Positions 23,634-31,360 are shown, counted from the first letter of the stretch. The stretch: DNA of 31,360 nucleotides from an uncultured Eubacteriales bacterium (GCA_934474225.1 CAKSLU010000017.1:1-31360), one strand, 5' to 3'. The notes: generated from the letters alone by a model not told the origin. Translations and numbers: made by a program.

Positions 23634-24524
23634 ATGCCAAAATTCAGTATCCGAACCGACCTTGCCTGCGAATCCGAGGCGACGCACGACGCCGGCAAAG
23701 ACGGCACTGCCTATGCGGAAAGCGATGTAAACGGCTTTCGCGTGGCAAAATTACATGTCAAGAATGCAGACGGCGAGGCGGCAGCCGGCAAGCCGCGCGG
23801 TCGCTATGTCACCGTCTTCACAGAGCTGCTCTGCGACGAGAGCGCCGAGCGCCTGGACGCGCTGGCGGCACTGATTGCCGCCGAAATCGACGCGCTTGCC
23901 AAACTGCACCTCGGCGGCACGCCGCACTGCGTGCTGGTCGCCGGGCTCGGCAACCGGGAGATCACCGCCGACAGCATCGGTCCGAAGACCGTGGACCGCC
24001 TGACTGTGACGCGGCACATCCGCGAGCACGACGAGGCGCTTTTCAACAGCTATTTTCGCGTGCCGCTCTGCGCGATAGCGCCCGGCGTGCTGGGGCAGAC
24101 CGGCATCGAGACCGCCGAGCTTGTCGGCGGCGTGGCAAAGACGGCAAAGCCGGACCTCATCCTTGCCGTGGACGCGCTGGCGGCACGCGCAACCGAGCGC
24201 CTCGGCGCGACGGTGCAGATTTCGGACAGCGGCATTTTCCCCGGCAGCGGTATCGGTAACCGCCGCAGCGAAATCAGCATGCGCACGCTGGGCGTGCCCG
24301 TGATTGCCATCGGCGTGCCCACCGTGGTCAATTCGGCAACGCTGGTTTACGACGCGCTGCAAAGCGCAGGCTATACGGAGGTGGACGACCGCATGGAGCA
24401 GGTGCTGCACGAGGGGGAATCCTTTTTTGTTTCCCCGCGCCAGAGCGACCGCATCAGCGAGAGCGTCGCCGACATGCTGGCAGACGCCATCGACCGCCTC
24501 TGCCTGAACGAAAGGAAGGACTGA
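23634..24524 (+). CDS. gpr: Spore germination protease GPR
   Basis: A 296-residue aspartic-type protease that degrades small acid-soluble spore proteins at germination. It begins MPKFSIRTDLACE, the conserved segment around the zymogen cleavage site, so the propeptide is very short. Probable catalytic aspartates are D113 in ITADSIGPK and D180 in LAVDALAAR; the conserved DSGIFPGSGIGNRR follows (198-211). GGAGAGAACC precedes the ATG. It is followed one base later by spoIIP, the same gene order as in Bacillus, which supports both assignments. Expression in the forespore is expected from family knowledge. Confidence 0.96.
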   Translation: MPKFSIRTDLACESEATHDAGKDGTAYAESDVNGFRVAKLHVKNADGEAAAGKPRGRYVTVFTELLCDESAERLDALAALIAAEIDALAKLHLGGTPHCVLVAGLGNREITADSIGPKTVDRLTVTRHIREHDEALFNSYFRVPLCAIAPGVLGQTGIETAELVGGVAKTAKPDLILAVDALAARATERLGATVQISDSGIFPGSGIGNRRSEISMRTLGVPVIAIGVPTVVNSATLVYDALQSAGYTEVDDRMEQVLHEGESFFVSPRQSDRISESVADMLADAIDRLCLNERKD

Positions 24525-24525
24525 A

Positions 24526-25791
24526 ATGACCAAATCGGACACCGAGCTTTTGGAGGAGCACAGACTGCCGCCCGCGCTCCCCGCAGGCGATGCCGCGGCG
24601 GGGAGCGTGCATGTGCCGCGCGCGTCCGGCGCGCGGCGCATCACTGTGCAGAATGCGCTGTGCATCCTCTGCGCGCTGACGGCACTCGGCGTGCTGCTGC
24701 TTGCGGCAATCGCCAAACTGGATGAAATCCGCGCGCGCGGCTTTCTCCGCTACATCACCGAGGATCTGCTCACCGTCTCGGCGGGCGGCGGCACGCTCGG
24801 CGAACGCATGAGCGCCGCCGTGTTCGGCACGGAGGAGATAGGCTCACCGGATTTGCGCGATGCCGACGCCGCCGCTGCACTGCCCGCGCCCGTGACGCTG
24901 CCGCGCATCTACTACATACCGAAAGAAGAGATTGCGAAGGAAATCTACACCGAGCGCGAACAGCTGGAGCGCAAAATTTTCGAGCTTTACGCCTTTGACA
25001 CGACCAAGATCCCGACGGGCAAATACGCGATTCTGCCGACCGACCTTGCCGCCGGGGACGCCGCCGAGCTGAAAAACAGCACTTCGTTTGACATCGACAT
25101 GCACGAGGTTGCCGCGGCGGCGAAAACACTGCCCGCCGAGACCGTCACCGCCGAGCCGCTGGTGCTGATCGTGCACACGCACGGCACCGAGGCGTTCTCC
25201 GCGGAAGGTTCCATCTGCTACGGCGACGGCTACAACGAGCCGCGCAGCACCGACACATCCAAAAATGTCGTCGCCGTCGGGCGCGTGCTGTGCGAGGCGC
25301 TCAACGCGGCGGGCATCCCGACCCTGCAATGCGAAGTCATGCACGACCGCGAATCCTACATCGCCGCCTACGAGCGCAGCGCCGAAACGGTTGCAGAATA
25401 CCTCGAAAAGTACCCCTCCATCCGCTATGTGCTGGATGTCCACCGCGACTCGCTGATTCGCGGCGACCGCACCAAGCTCCGCCCGGTCACGCTCTACGAG
25501 GGCAAGCCCTGCGCGCAGCTGATGATGCTGGTCGGCTCGGACGAAAAGGGGGCGGGCAGCTACGACTGGATGGGCAATCTGACGCTTGCCGAAGCCATAC
25601 AGCAGCATCTCTGCGCCGACACGCTCGGCGTGGCGCGCCCGCTCTGCCTGCGCGGCGCGTCCTATAATCAGCAGCTTGCCGCGCACGGGCTGCTCGTCGA
25701 AATCGGTTCCTGCGGCAATTCCCTCTCCGAGACCGAGAACGCCGCCCGCGCCTTCGCTGCGGCGTTTGTCAAAGTCCTGCGCGGCGAGTAA
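24526..25791 (+). CDS. spoIIP: Stage II sporulation protein P
   Basis: A 421-residue protein with one membrane anchor (about 41-63) and an external C-terminal amidase/endopeptidase domain that cuts peptidoglycan during engulfment, together with SpoIID and SpoIIM. Family motifs are HTHGTEAF (217-224), DVHRDS (304-309) and the C-terminal LVEIGSCGNSLSETENAA. The cytoplasmic N-terminus of about 40 residues is longer than usual. The ATG lies one base after the gpr stop codon, with AAGGAAGGA as ribosome binding site, so the two are cotranscribed. Confidence 0.95.
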   Translation: MTKSDTELLEEHRLPPALPAGDAAAGSVHVPRASGARRITVQNALCILCALTALGVLLLAAIAKLDEIRARGFLRYITEDLLTVSAGGGTLGERMSAAVFGTEEIGSPDLRDADAAAALPAPVTLPRIYYIPKEEIAKEIYTEREQLERKIFELYAFDTTKIPTGKYAILPTDLAAGDAAELKNSTSFDIDMHEVAAAAKTLPAETVTAEPLVLIVHTHGTEAFSAEGSICYGDGYNEPRSTDTSKNVVAVGRVLCEALNAAGIPTLQCEVMHDRESYIAAYERSAETVAEYLEKYPSIRYVLDVHRDSLIRGDRTKLRPVTLYEGKPCAQLMMLVGSDEKGAGSYDWMGNLTLAEAIQQHLCADTLGVARPLCLRGASYNQQLAAHGLLVEIGSCGNSLSETENAARAFAAAFVKVLRGE

Positions 25792-25792
25792 A

Positions 25793-25829
25793 AAAGAAGC
25801 CGGAAACGCGATGCGTTTCCGGCTTCTTT
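25793..25829. terminator. Bidirectional terminator between spoIIP and the aldo/keto reductase gene
   Basis: A 17-bp perfect stem (25793-25809 with 25813-25829, AAGCCGGAAACGC core) with a GAT loop. A and T runs on the two sides suit the convergent genes. Confidence 0.88.
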
Positions 25830-25831
25830 TC

Positions 25832-26719
25832 TCACCAATTCTTTTTCTCCTTGCTTGCATCGTGGTTGTGCTTGCGTTCCTCCACCATCTGTGCAAACCA
25901 CTCGACCATGGCGGGGTCGTAATGCGAGAAGAACGCGCTCGTCGCGGTGTCCAGCGCCGCGATGGCATCCATATCCGCGTCGGTCAGGACGAAATCGAAC
26001 ACATCGAAATTTTCCTGCATGCGCTCGATGTGCGTAGACTTCGGGATGACGACCACGCCACGCTGGATGTTCCACCGCAGCATGACCTGCGCCGCGCTCT
26101 TGTTGTACTTCGCGCCGATACCGGCAAGCACGGGGTTTGTAAACAGGTTGCCGCGTCCCTCGCCGAACGGCGCCCACGCCTCAATCTGCACGCCGTACTT
26201 CTCCATCCACTTCATCGCCTCGGTCTGCTGGTTGAGCGGATGCGTCTCCACCTGGTTGACCATCGGGCGGATGCGCGCAAACGCGCACAAATCGACGAGG
26301 CGGTCGGGATAGAAGTTGGAGACGCCGATGGCGCGGATTTTGCCCGCCTCATACAGCTCCTCCAGCGCGCGCCATGCGCCGTAATAATCCGAGAACGGCT
26401 GATGCAGGAGGCAAAGGTCAAGGTAGTCGGTGCGCAGCTTGCGCATGGAGTCCAGAACCGACGCCTTTGCCGCCTCATAGCCGTAGTGCTCCACCCAGAC
26501 CTTGGTGGTGAGGAAGATGTCCTTCCGCGCCACACCGGACTTTTCGATAGCAGCGCCGACCTCCTCCTCGTTGAAGTACGCCTGCGCCGTGTCCAGCGAG
26601 CGATAGCCGACTGCCAGCGCATCCGCCACGCAGCGCTCGCATTCCGCCTTGCCGACCTGATAGACCCCGTAACCGAGAATCGGCATTTCCACGCCGTTTG
26701 CCAAAGTCACTGTTTTCAT
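25832..26719 (-). CDS. Aldo/keto reductase
   Basis: A 295-residue NADPH-dependent oxidoreductase of the AKR superfamily (AKR3/AKR5-like). The catalytic tetrad is D43, Y48 (DTAQAY), K73 (TTKVW) and H106 (LLHQP). Cofactor-binding IPKST follows near residue 230. ATG 26719 has AAGGAGAAC 8 bases upstream; an in-frame start nine codons earlier has no such site. It follows the flavodoxin gene by 30 bases and is probably cotranscribed with it under the divergent LysR protein. The substrate is unknown; small aldehydes or ketones are usual. Confidence 0.93.
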   Translation of the reverse strand: MKTVTLANGVEMPILGYGVYQVGKAECERCVADALAVGYRSLDTAQAYFNEEEVGAAIEKSGVARKDIFLTTKVWVEHYGYEAAKASVLDSMRKLRTDYLDLCLLHQPFSDYYGAWRALEELYEAGKIRAIGVSNFYPDRLVDLCAFARIRPMVNQVETHPLNQQTEAMKWMEKYGVQIEAWAPFGEGRGNLFTNPVLAGIGAKYNKSAAQVMLRWNIQRGVVVIPKSTHIERMQENFDVFDFVLTDADMDAIAALDTATSAFFSHYDPAMVEWFAQMVEERKHNHDASKEKKNW

Positions 26720-26749
26720 CTGTAGTTCTCCTTTCAATTCTTTCAATAT

Positions 26750-27262
26750 TTATACACGGGCGGCGACAAAATCCGCAATCGCCTGCCCGGCATGTTCCAT
26801 GCTGCTGCCGTGCAGCGCAAGCCCTGCCCCGACCTTTGCCGTCGGGCACAGCCGCACGATGTCGGCGACGCTGCGGCCAAGCCCGCTACCCTCATGCGTG
26901 CAGAACGGGCGAATCACCTTGCCGCCGAAGTCGCAGGACGCAAGAAATGTGAAGACCGCCATCGGCATCGTGCCCCAATAGTTCGGATAGCCGAGGTAAA
27001 TGACATCGTAGTCCGCAAGATTTTCCGGCAGATGCACGAGTGCCGGGCGCGCGTCGCGGCGCTGGTCCTGCCGCGCCTCCTCGATGCAGGTATTGTAGGC
27101 GGCGGAATAGGGGGTGACCTGCTCAATCTTAAAGAGGTCGCCGCCCGTCAGCGCCCGGATCTCCTTTGCCGCAAGCTCGGTGTTGCCCACCGGCAGCATC
27201 TTCAACTGCCCGCTGACATAGTTTTCGCCGGCGCGCGAATAATACGCAATCAAAGTCTTCAT
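26750..27262 (-). CDS. Flavodoxin
   Basis: A 170-residue flavodoxin of the long class. The FMN phosphate loop is YYSRAGENYVSG (7-18), with flavin-contacting GYPNYWGTMPM in the middle and THEGSGLG nearer the C-terminus. The start is chosen at ATG 27262, 7 bases after GGAG; two ATG-like codons just upstream are too close to that site. This type of flavodoxin often accompanies aldo/keto reductases in gut Firmicutes. It is the first gene of the operon and is divergent from a LysR regulator. Confidence 0.93.
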   Translation of the reverse strand: MKTLIAYYSRAGENYVSGQLKMLPVGNTELAAKEIRALTGGDLFKIEQVTPYSAAYNTCIEEARQDQRRDARPALVHLPENLADYDVIYLGYPNYWGTMPMAVFTFLASCDFGGKVIRPFCTHEGSGLGRSVADIVRLCPTAKVGAGLALHGSSMEHAGQAIADFVAARV

Positions 27263-27292
27263 ATGCATGCTCCTTTCAACCTTTCTGCCTTG

Positions 27293-27321
27293 ATTGTACC
27301 ACAGCCGCGCTTGACACGGAA
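27293..27321 (-). promoter_or_regulatory. Promoter of the flavodoxin operon
   Basis: Minus strand: TTCCGT (27321-27316), 17-base spacer, TACAAT (27298-27293). The -35 is weak, as expected for an activator-dependent promoter, and it overlaps the -35 of the LysR promoter. Confidence 0.5.
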
Positions 27322-27345
27322 GTTCCGATATGGTAGTATAGTATC
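27311..27345 (+). promoter_or_regulatory. LysR-gene promoter and candidate LysR binding site
   Basis: TTGACA (27311-27316), 17-base spacer, TAGTAT (27334-27339). GATA (27327-27330) and TATC (27342-27345) are separated by 11 bases, the T-N11-A form bound by LysR regulators; it covers the -10. CGGAAGTTCCG (27317-27327) is a second small palindrome between the two promoters. Confidence 0.6.
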
Positions 27346-27378
27346 AACTAAAAGTTTATGCAAAAAGGAGCATGCGTC

Positions 27379-28278
27379 ATGTATGACCCCGCGCTGAAAA
27401 CCTTTATCACCGTCGCCGCCTGCGGCAGCTTCACCGCAGCGGCGGAACAGCTGTTCCTCTCGCCGACGGCGGTCATGAAGCAAATCAACACCTTTGAGAG
27501 CCGCCTCGGGCTGCGCCTGTTTGCGCGCACGCCGCACGGCGTGCGTCTGACCGCCGCCGGCAGAACCGTGCAAAACGGCGCTGCCGACTTCATGCAGGCG
27601 GCGGACGACCTGCTCGCGGCGGCGCGAGCAGCGGCGCAGGTGCGCGATACCACCTTCTGCGTCGGCACCTCGCTCCTGAACCCGGCAAAGCCGTTCATGG
27701 AGCTGTGGTACCGCGCAAGCGACGCCTTCCCGGACTACAAGCTGCATCTGGTTCCGTTCGACGACAACAATGAAAACATCCTCTCCGTCATCGACAAGCT
27801 CGGCGAGCAGTTTGACTTTCTCGTCGGCGTCTGCGACTCGAAAGCATGGCTCTCCCGCTGCCGCATGCTGCCGCTCGGCCACTATCGCAAGATGGTTGCC
27901 GTCCCGCGCGGGCACCGCCTTGCCGCCAAGGCGATGCTGGAAGTGTCCGACCTCTGCGGCGAGACGCTGATGATGGTCTGCCGCGGCGACTCGGGCGTCA
28001 ACGACCGTCTGCGTGACGACCTCACAAGGCAGTATCCCGAGATTCATATCGAGGACACGCCGCCGTTCTACGACCTGTCGGTTTTCAACCGCTGCGCCGA
28101 GACCGGTCATCTGCTCCTTTCGCTCGAGTGCTGGCAGGAGGTGCACCCCGGGCTTGTCACGCTCCCCGTCAACTGGGACTACAGCATTCCCTATGGATTG
28201 CTCTACAGCAAGAGCGCGCCGCCCGATGTCCTGCGGCTGGTCGATGCCGTGCGGGCCTGCGCAAACGCCGCTGTCTGA
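27379..28278 (+). CDS. LysR-family transcriptional regulator
   Basis: A 299-residue regulator. The N-terminal winged helix-turn-helix (about 1-60) shows FITVAACGSFTAAAEQLFLSPTAVMKQI in two adjoining helices, and the C-terminal periplasmic-binding-like effector domain runs from about 90 to 290. The start ATG 27379 has AAGGAG 9 bases upstream; an ATG at 27358 precedes that site. It is divergent from flavodoxin and aldo/keto reductase, which it probably controls. The inducer is unknown; redox or electrophile stress is a guess from the targets. Confidence 0.93.
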   Translation: MYDPALKTFITVAACGSFTAAAEQLFLSPTAVMKQINTFESRLGLRLFARTPHGVRLTAAGRTVQNGAADFMQAADDLLAAARAAAQVRDTTFCVGTSLLNPAKPFMELWYRASDAFPDYKLHLVPFDDNNENILSVIDKLGEQFDFLVGVCDSKAWLSRCRMLPLGHYRKMVAVPRGHRLAAKAMLEVSDLCGETLMMVCRGDSGVNDRLRDDLTRQYPEIHIEDTPPFYDLSVFNRCAETGHLLLSLECWQEVHPGLVTLPVNWDYSIPYGLLYSKSAPPDVLRLVDAVRACANAAV

Positions 28279-28290
28279 TGCAATCAAACC

Positions 28291-28326
28291 GCAAAAAGAG
28301 CCATCCTGTCGGATGGCTCTTTTTGC
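28291..28326 (+). terminator. Terminator of the LysR gene
   Basis: A 16-bp perfect stem, GCAAAAAGAGCCATCC (28291-28306) with its complement at 28311-28326, loop TGTC, and a T run inside the 3' arm. Confidence 0.85.
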
Positions 28327-28367
28327 AGAAGAAATGAAAATGAAAGATGAACGAGAAGAAATTCTCT

Positions 28368-28643
28368 TTATTCCTCAAAGTTTGCGACAAGCCCTGCCGC
28401 CGCGATGACGAGGCAAAGCGTGATGCCGACCGCGCCGGAGATGACGCCGCACTCCATGCCGCCGATAAAGCCGAGCGCCGCAAAGAAGCTGACCAGCGTC
28501 GCCGTAACGCGCAGGCCGCGCAGCGTGATGCGCTCGAGAACCGTCAGATAAACCGCACGAAGAAGCCGCAGCGTGACCGATGCCGGACGCTTTCGCCCTG
28601 CGGTGACATTTCCCTTGCAACCGTATGTATTGTATGCGTTCAT
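28368..28643 (-). CDS. Small two-helix membrane protein, unknown function
   Basis: A 91-residue protein. A basic N-terminal half (GRKRPASVTLRLLRAVYLTVLER, split around residue 30) is followed by two hydrophobic helices (about 46-64 and 66-86) ending in NFEE. Start ATG 28643 has GGAGGAC 9 bases upstream; upstream in-frame codons belong to the promoter region. It is divergent from an XRE/S24 repressor gene, and the intervening 230 bases hold several repeated half-sites, so it is likely a direct target of that repressor. I do not recognise the family. The size and placement recall small damage-induced membrane proteins, but that is only an analogy. Confidence 0.7.
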   Translation of the reverse strand: MNAYNTYGCKGNVTAGRKRPASVTLRLLRAVYLTVLERITLRGLRVTATLVSFFAALGFIGGMECGVISGAVGITLCLVIAAAGLVANFEE

Positions 28644-28683
28644 TTTACAGTCCTCCGTCTTTCTTCGGCTCTTTCGTGTCTTT

Positions 28684-28712
28684 ATGATAACACCACTTTT
28701 GGAAAATGTCAA
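28684..28712 (-). promoter_or_regulatory. Promoter of the small membrane protein gene
   Basis: Minus strand: TTGACA (28712-28707), 17-base spacer, TATCAT (28689-28684). The -35 lies within the palindrome AAAATGT/ACATTTT (28703-28719). Confidence 0.8.
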
Positions 28713-28804
28713 TACATTTTTGAAAAAATATTTCCGCATTTGCAAAAATATTTTATCCGTTTCGGATATTTTATCGAAAAAAGTATTTACATTTCGGAAA
28801 ATGT
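28701..28804. promoter_or_regulatory. Multi-site operator region of the XRE/S24 repressor
   Basis: GGAAAATGT occurs at 28701-28709 and again at 28796-28804, each beside one of the two divergent promoters. Between them are the palindrome TATCCGTTTCGGATA (28754-28768) and further TTTCCG/CGGAAA half-sites. Very AT-rich. This looks like a cooperative operator set controlling both genes. Confidence 0.5.
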
Positions 28805-28814
28805 ATGTTACAAT
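28786..28814 (+). promoter_or_regulatory. Promoter of the XRE/S24 gene
   Basis: TTTACA (28786-28791), 17-base spacer, TACAAT (28809-28814). One GGAAAATGT half-site lies between the two hexamers, so self-repression is likely. Confidence 0.75.
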
Positions 28815-28873
28815 CAGTTTAACAGGAATTTTCGTCTGCTTTTTCATCATATTATGGAATAAGGAGTTTGATT

Positions 28874-29662
28874 ATGCGGTTTTCCGAGCGGGTCAAGCAA
28901 GTTAAAAAGGAAAAGGGGATCACCAACGAGGCGCTGTCCGAGGCAAGCGGCATTCCGCTGGGTACGCTGGGCAAGCTGCTCTCCGGCTTCACCGAGGAGC
29001 CGAAGCTGTCCACCGCCGTGGCGATTGCCGAGGCGCTCGACTGCAGCCTGGAATACCTTGCAACCGGCAAGGATGCTGCACCCGTGCTCTCCGCCGGGGA
29101 GACCGCGATGCTGGAGCGCTATCGCGCGCTCGACGCGCACGGCACACGCGTGTGCGACTATATATTAAATGAAGAATACATGCGTGCGACCGAACAGGCG
29201 AGAAATGTCGTGGCGGATGTTCCCGCTGCCTTTTTCCGCGAGGGGATTCGGCGCACCGCCGCGGAGAAAACCGCGAATCCTGCCGCACGGACGCGGCGGA
29301 TTCCCTTCTTTGCCGACCGCGTTTCCGCCGGTCTCGGCGTCCATCTCGAGACCAACGATGCATCCGAAATCAGCATCGTGGACAGCCCGAAGACGCGCGG
29401 CGCGGACTTTGCCCTGCGCGTGTCCGGCGACTCGATGGAGCCGCGCTACCGCGACGGTGACATCCTGCTCGTCTCCGCCGATGCGGAAGTCGCACCCGGG
29501 GAGCTTGGCATTTTCATCTGCGACGGCGAGGGCTACTTCAAGAAGTTCGGCGGCGACAGCCTCATTTCGCTGAACCCGCGCTACGCCCCCATCCCGCTGT
29601 CCGCCTTCGGCGCATTCTCCTGCCGCGGCAAGGTGCTCGGCGTGCTGAAGCAGAAATCTTAA
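28874..29662 (+). CDS. XRE-family repressor with S24 (LexA/CI-like) autoprotease domain
   Basis: A 262-residue regulator. The Cro/CI-type helix-turn-helix occupies about 1-65 (NEALSEASGIPLGTLGKLLSG), followed by a linker. The S24 domain runs from about 142 to 260. Its catalytic serine is S187 in SGDSMEP, and the lysine partner is K223 or K224 in YFKKFGG. An Ala-Gly pair at 152-153 (VSAGLG) is placed where LexA and CI proteins cleave themselves. It therefore probably represses until self-cleavage is triggered, as by RecA under DNA damage. Start ATG 28874 has AAGGAG 7 bases upstream. It is divergent from a small membrane protein gene. No phage genes are near. Confidence 0.9.
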   Translation: MRFSERVKQVKKEKGITNEALSEASGIPLGTLGKLLSGFTEEPKLSTAVAIAEALDCSLEYLATGKDAAPVLSAGETAMLERYRALDAHGTRVCDYILNEEYMRATEQARNVVADVPAAFFREGIRRTAAEKTANPAARTRRIPFFADRVSAGLGVHLETNDASEISIVDSPKTRGADFALRVSGDSMEPRYRDGDILLVSADAEVAPGELGIFICDGEGYFKKFGGDSLISLNPRYAPIPLSAFGAFSCRGKVLGVLKQKS

Positions 29663-29689
29663 AACCGATGTAAATTGTGGGTTTTTCGC

Positions 29690-29718
29690 TTGCGCATGCG
29701 GGGAAACTATGGTATAAT
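29690..29718 (+). promoter_or_regulatory. Promoter of the pantothenate kinase gene
   Basis: TTGCGC (29690-29695), 17-base spacer, TATAAT (29713-29718). No terminator is obvious between the XRE/S24 gene and this promoter. Confidence 0.7.
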
Positions 29719-29769
29719 GGCTGTATCCTGCAAAATTGCGGCATGCCCGCATCCGTAAGGGGGATTACC

Positions 29770-30591
29770 TTGGTCACCATCGGCATCGACATCGGCGGCA
29801 GCACGACGAAGATCGTCGGCTTCGCCTCGAAGGACGCCGCCACCTTGATGGAGCCGCTCTCGGTCCGCGCGACCGACCCGGTCACATCGGTCTACGGCGC
29901 TTTCGGCAAATTCATCAGTGAAAACAATCTTGCGCTCTCGGACATCGAAAAGGTTTCGGTGACCGGCGTCGGCGCGAAGTACATTACCAAGCCGCTCTAC
30001 GCGCTGCCCTGCGAGAGCGTGCCGGAATTCAAGTCCATCGGGCTCGGCGGTCTGTATCTGTCGGGGCTTGACGATGCGATCGTGGTCAGCATGGGGACGG
30101 GCACGGCGCTGGTGCATGCCATCCGCGGCGGCGAGATTGAGTATCTCGGCGGCACGGGTGTCGGCGGCGGCACGCTGATCGGGCTGTCCGAAAAACTGCT
30201 GGGCATCGGCTCTGCGGAACACCTCTCCGAGCTTGCAGAAGCGGGCGACCTTGATCGCATCGATTTGCGCATCAAGGACATCACGATGGCAAGCTACGAT
30301 TTGCCCGCCAACATGACCGCCGCCAACTTCGGCAAGGTCAGCGAACTGGCGACCAAAGAGGATTTGGCACTCGGCCTCATCAACATGATTTTTGAGACCA
30401 TCGGCATGATGGCGGTCTTCAACTCCCGCATGCACAAGACCCGCGACATTGTGCTCACCGGCAATCTGACGCAGATTGCACAGGCGGAGAGCACCTTCCG
30501 CACCCTGTCCGATATGTTCGATGTCAACTTCATCATCCCGGAGCGCGCCCAGTACTCCACCGTCATCGGCGCGGCGCTCTGCACACTCTAA
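29770..30591 (+). CDS. coaW: Type II pantothenate kinase
   Basis: A 273-residue kinase of the eukaryotic-like type II class that phosphorylates pantothenate, the first step of coenzyme A synthesis. The phosphate-binding loop GIDIGGSTTKIVGF is at about 5-18, with SMGTGTALV and GGTGVGGGTLIGL further on. The start is TTG 29770, 7 bases after AAGGGGG; upstream codons lie in the promoter and would add a non-homologous stretch. Type II enzymes usually escape strong CoA feedback. A HAD hydrolase gene starts 4 bases after its stop codon. Confidence 0.9.
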   Translation: MVTIGIDIGGSTTKIVGFASKDAATLMEPLSVRATDPVTSVYGAFGKFISENNLALSDIEKVSVTGVGAKYITKPLYALPCESVPEFKSIGLGGLYLSGLDDAIVVSMGTGTALVHAIRGGEIEYLGGTGVGGGTLIGLSEKLLGIGSAEHLSELAEAGDLDRIDLRIKDITMASYDLPANMTAANFGKVSELATKEDLALGLINMIFETIGMMAVFNSRMHKTRDIVLTGNLTQIAQAESTFRTLSDMFDVNFIIPERAQYSTVIGAALCTL

Positions 30592-30595
30592 GCCT

Positions 30596-31306
30596 ATGAA
30601 ACCGAAAATGATTCTCTTCGACTATGGGCAGACGCTCTGTGTCGAACCGCAGTTTGACGCGAAGCGCGGCTACGGCGCGGTGTACGATCGCACCGACGGC
30701 GGCAAAGTCAGCCGCGAGAGCTTTGTGAACTTTGCGGACGCGATGTTTCTTTCGCTGGCTGTCAAAGCACACGCCGCCTATCACGAGATTGACGATGTCC
30801 GTTTTCTGCGCTCGGTCTGCGCCTACTGCGATATGCAGAGCACGATTTCCTTTGAGGATGCAGACCTGCTCTATTGGGACACCGCGACCGACGGTTCACA
30901 TGCGTCGCCGCATGCCGCGGAGATGCTTGCCGCCCTTCGTGCGCGCGGCATCCGCACGGGCGTCGTCAGCAACCTCTGCTTTGCCAAAGCCAATCTGGAA
31001 AAGCGCCTTGCGCGCTACCTGCCAAACCATCGGTTTGAGTTGGTCGCCGCCAGCTCGGAGTTGCTCTTCCGCAAGCCGGAGCCGTTCATCTTCAACTATG
31101 CGCTGCACAGCGCAGGGCTGGCAGCCGCCGATGTTTGGTTCGTCGGCGACAACCCGACGGCGGACATCCTCGGCGCGGCGAATGTCGGGATGCGTCCGAT
31201 TCTCTACACCGGCGCACACATGCGGGACTACAGCGAACCCATCACCGTCTCCCACACGCGCATCGAAGACCTTGCGGAGCTGATTCGGCTCGTCGACGAA
31301 GCCTGA
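30596..31306 (+). CDS. HAD-superfamily hydrolase
   Basis: A 236-residue HAD hydrolase. Motif I is LFDYGQTL (nucleophile Asp9; the usual second Asp is Gly11, as in several HAD groups), motif II is VVSNL, motif III is the Lys in RKPEP, and motif IV is FVGDNPTADILGA. An alpha-helical cap (about 25-95) lies between motifs I and II. It probably removes phosphate from a small metabolite; the substrate is unknown. ATG 30596 is 4 bases after the coaW stop with no strong ribosome binding site, so translation is likely coupled. Confidence 0.88.
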   Translation: MKPKMILFDYGQTLCVEPQFDAKRGYGAVYDRTDGGKVSRESFVNFADAMFLSLAVKAHAAYHEIDDVRFLRSVCAYCDMQSTISFEDADLLYWDTATDGSHASPHAAEMLAALRARGIRTGVVSNLCFAKANLEKRLARYLPNHRFELVAASSELLFRKPEPFIFNYALHSAGLAAADVWFVGDNPTADILGAANVGMRPILYTGAHMRDYSEPITVSHTRIEDLAELIRLVDEA

Positions 31307-31340
31307 TTCCCTCCGACATCATCAGTATACCGCTTTGCCT

Positions 31341-31360
31341 GTCCGATAAAACGGACTGCA
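31341..31360 (+). terminator. Possible terminator, cut by the window end
   Basis: GTCCG (31341-31345) and CGGAC (31352-31356) can pair over a 6-base loop, placed 35 bases after the HAD stop codon. Any T run lies outside the window. Confidence 0.35.

Noticed and set aside
28874..29662. Prophage immunity region
   Set aside because: Although the repressor is CI-like, no integrase, Cro, replication or structural phage gene is found within reach; flanking genes are metabolic.

Overview
The window looks like chromosome from a spore-forming, GC-rich member of the Clostridia, most likely an Oscillospirales/Ruminococcaceae-type gut bacterium. The evidence is the sporulation pair gpr-spoIIP, a SigH-like sigma factor, a DUF4364 protein, a secreted BspA-type leucine-rich-repeat protein with a C-terminal type I dockerin, purine-rich Shine-Dalgarno sites, and intergenic palindromic repeats of the kind common in these genomes. 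The taxonomic placement is inference. No rRNA operon, intact tRNA, CRISPR array, integrase, transposase or prophage was found. Most of the content is housekeeping, regulatory or surface genes in short operons separated by clear terminators.

Layout: (1) 170-1224, DUF421 and DUF4363 genes, overlapping. (2) 1260-2878, an Rrf2 regulator followed by cysK; both promoters carry the same palindrome, and the cysK leader holds a tiny open frame ending in a cysteine codon. (3) 3096-6741 (-), a two-gene heterodimeric ABC exporter, divergent from a small anchored protein at 6910. (4) 7299-7610, a mosaic of palindromic repeats. (5) 7733-9621, a zinc-less MDR dehydrogenase and an AraC regulator. (6) 9667-15855 (-), the dockerin/LRR protein, then an operon of two radical-SAM partners (TIGR03960/TIGR03936 type) and a CapA-like lipoprotein. 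(7) 15970-19196 (-), rlmB followed by a degenerate P-type-ATPase-like membrane protein. (8) 19262-20061, a TA-flanked MITE, a zinc-ribbon gene and a tRNA-like remnant. (9) 20076-23373 (-), SigH-like sigma, DUF4364 and an orphan oligopeptide-binding lipoprotein. (10) 23634-25791, gpr-spoIIP. (11) 25832-28278, a flavodoxin/aldo-keto reductase operon divergent from a LysR gene. (12) 28368-29662, a small membrane protein divergent from a self-cleaving-type XRE/S24 repressor. (13) 29770-31306, type II pantothenate kinase and a HAD hydrolase.

Regulation is unusually legible. Sixteen sigma-A-type promoters can be read (spacers of 16-17 bp), and four regulator/target pairs sit next to each other: Rrf2/cysK, MDR dehydrogenase/AraC, LysR/flavodoxin and XRE-S24/membrane protein. 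No single spectacular new system is evident. The most unusual items are the pseudo-P-type ATPase cotranscribed with rlmB, the cysK leader with its Cys-terminated uORF and twin palindromes, a short repeat that recurs just after stop codons, and the XRE-S24/small membrane protein module with a multi-site operator.
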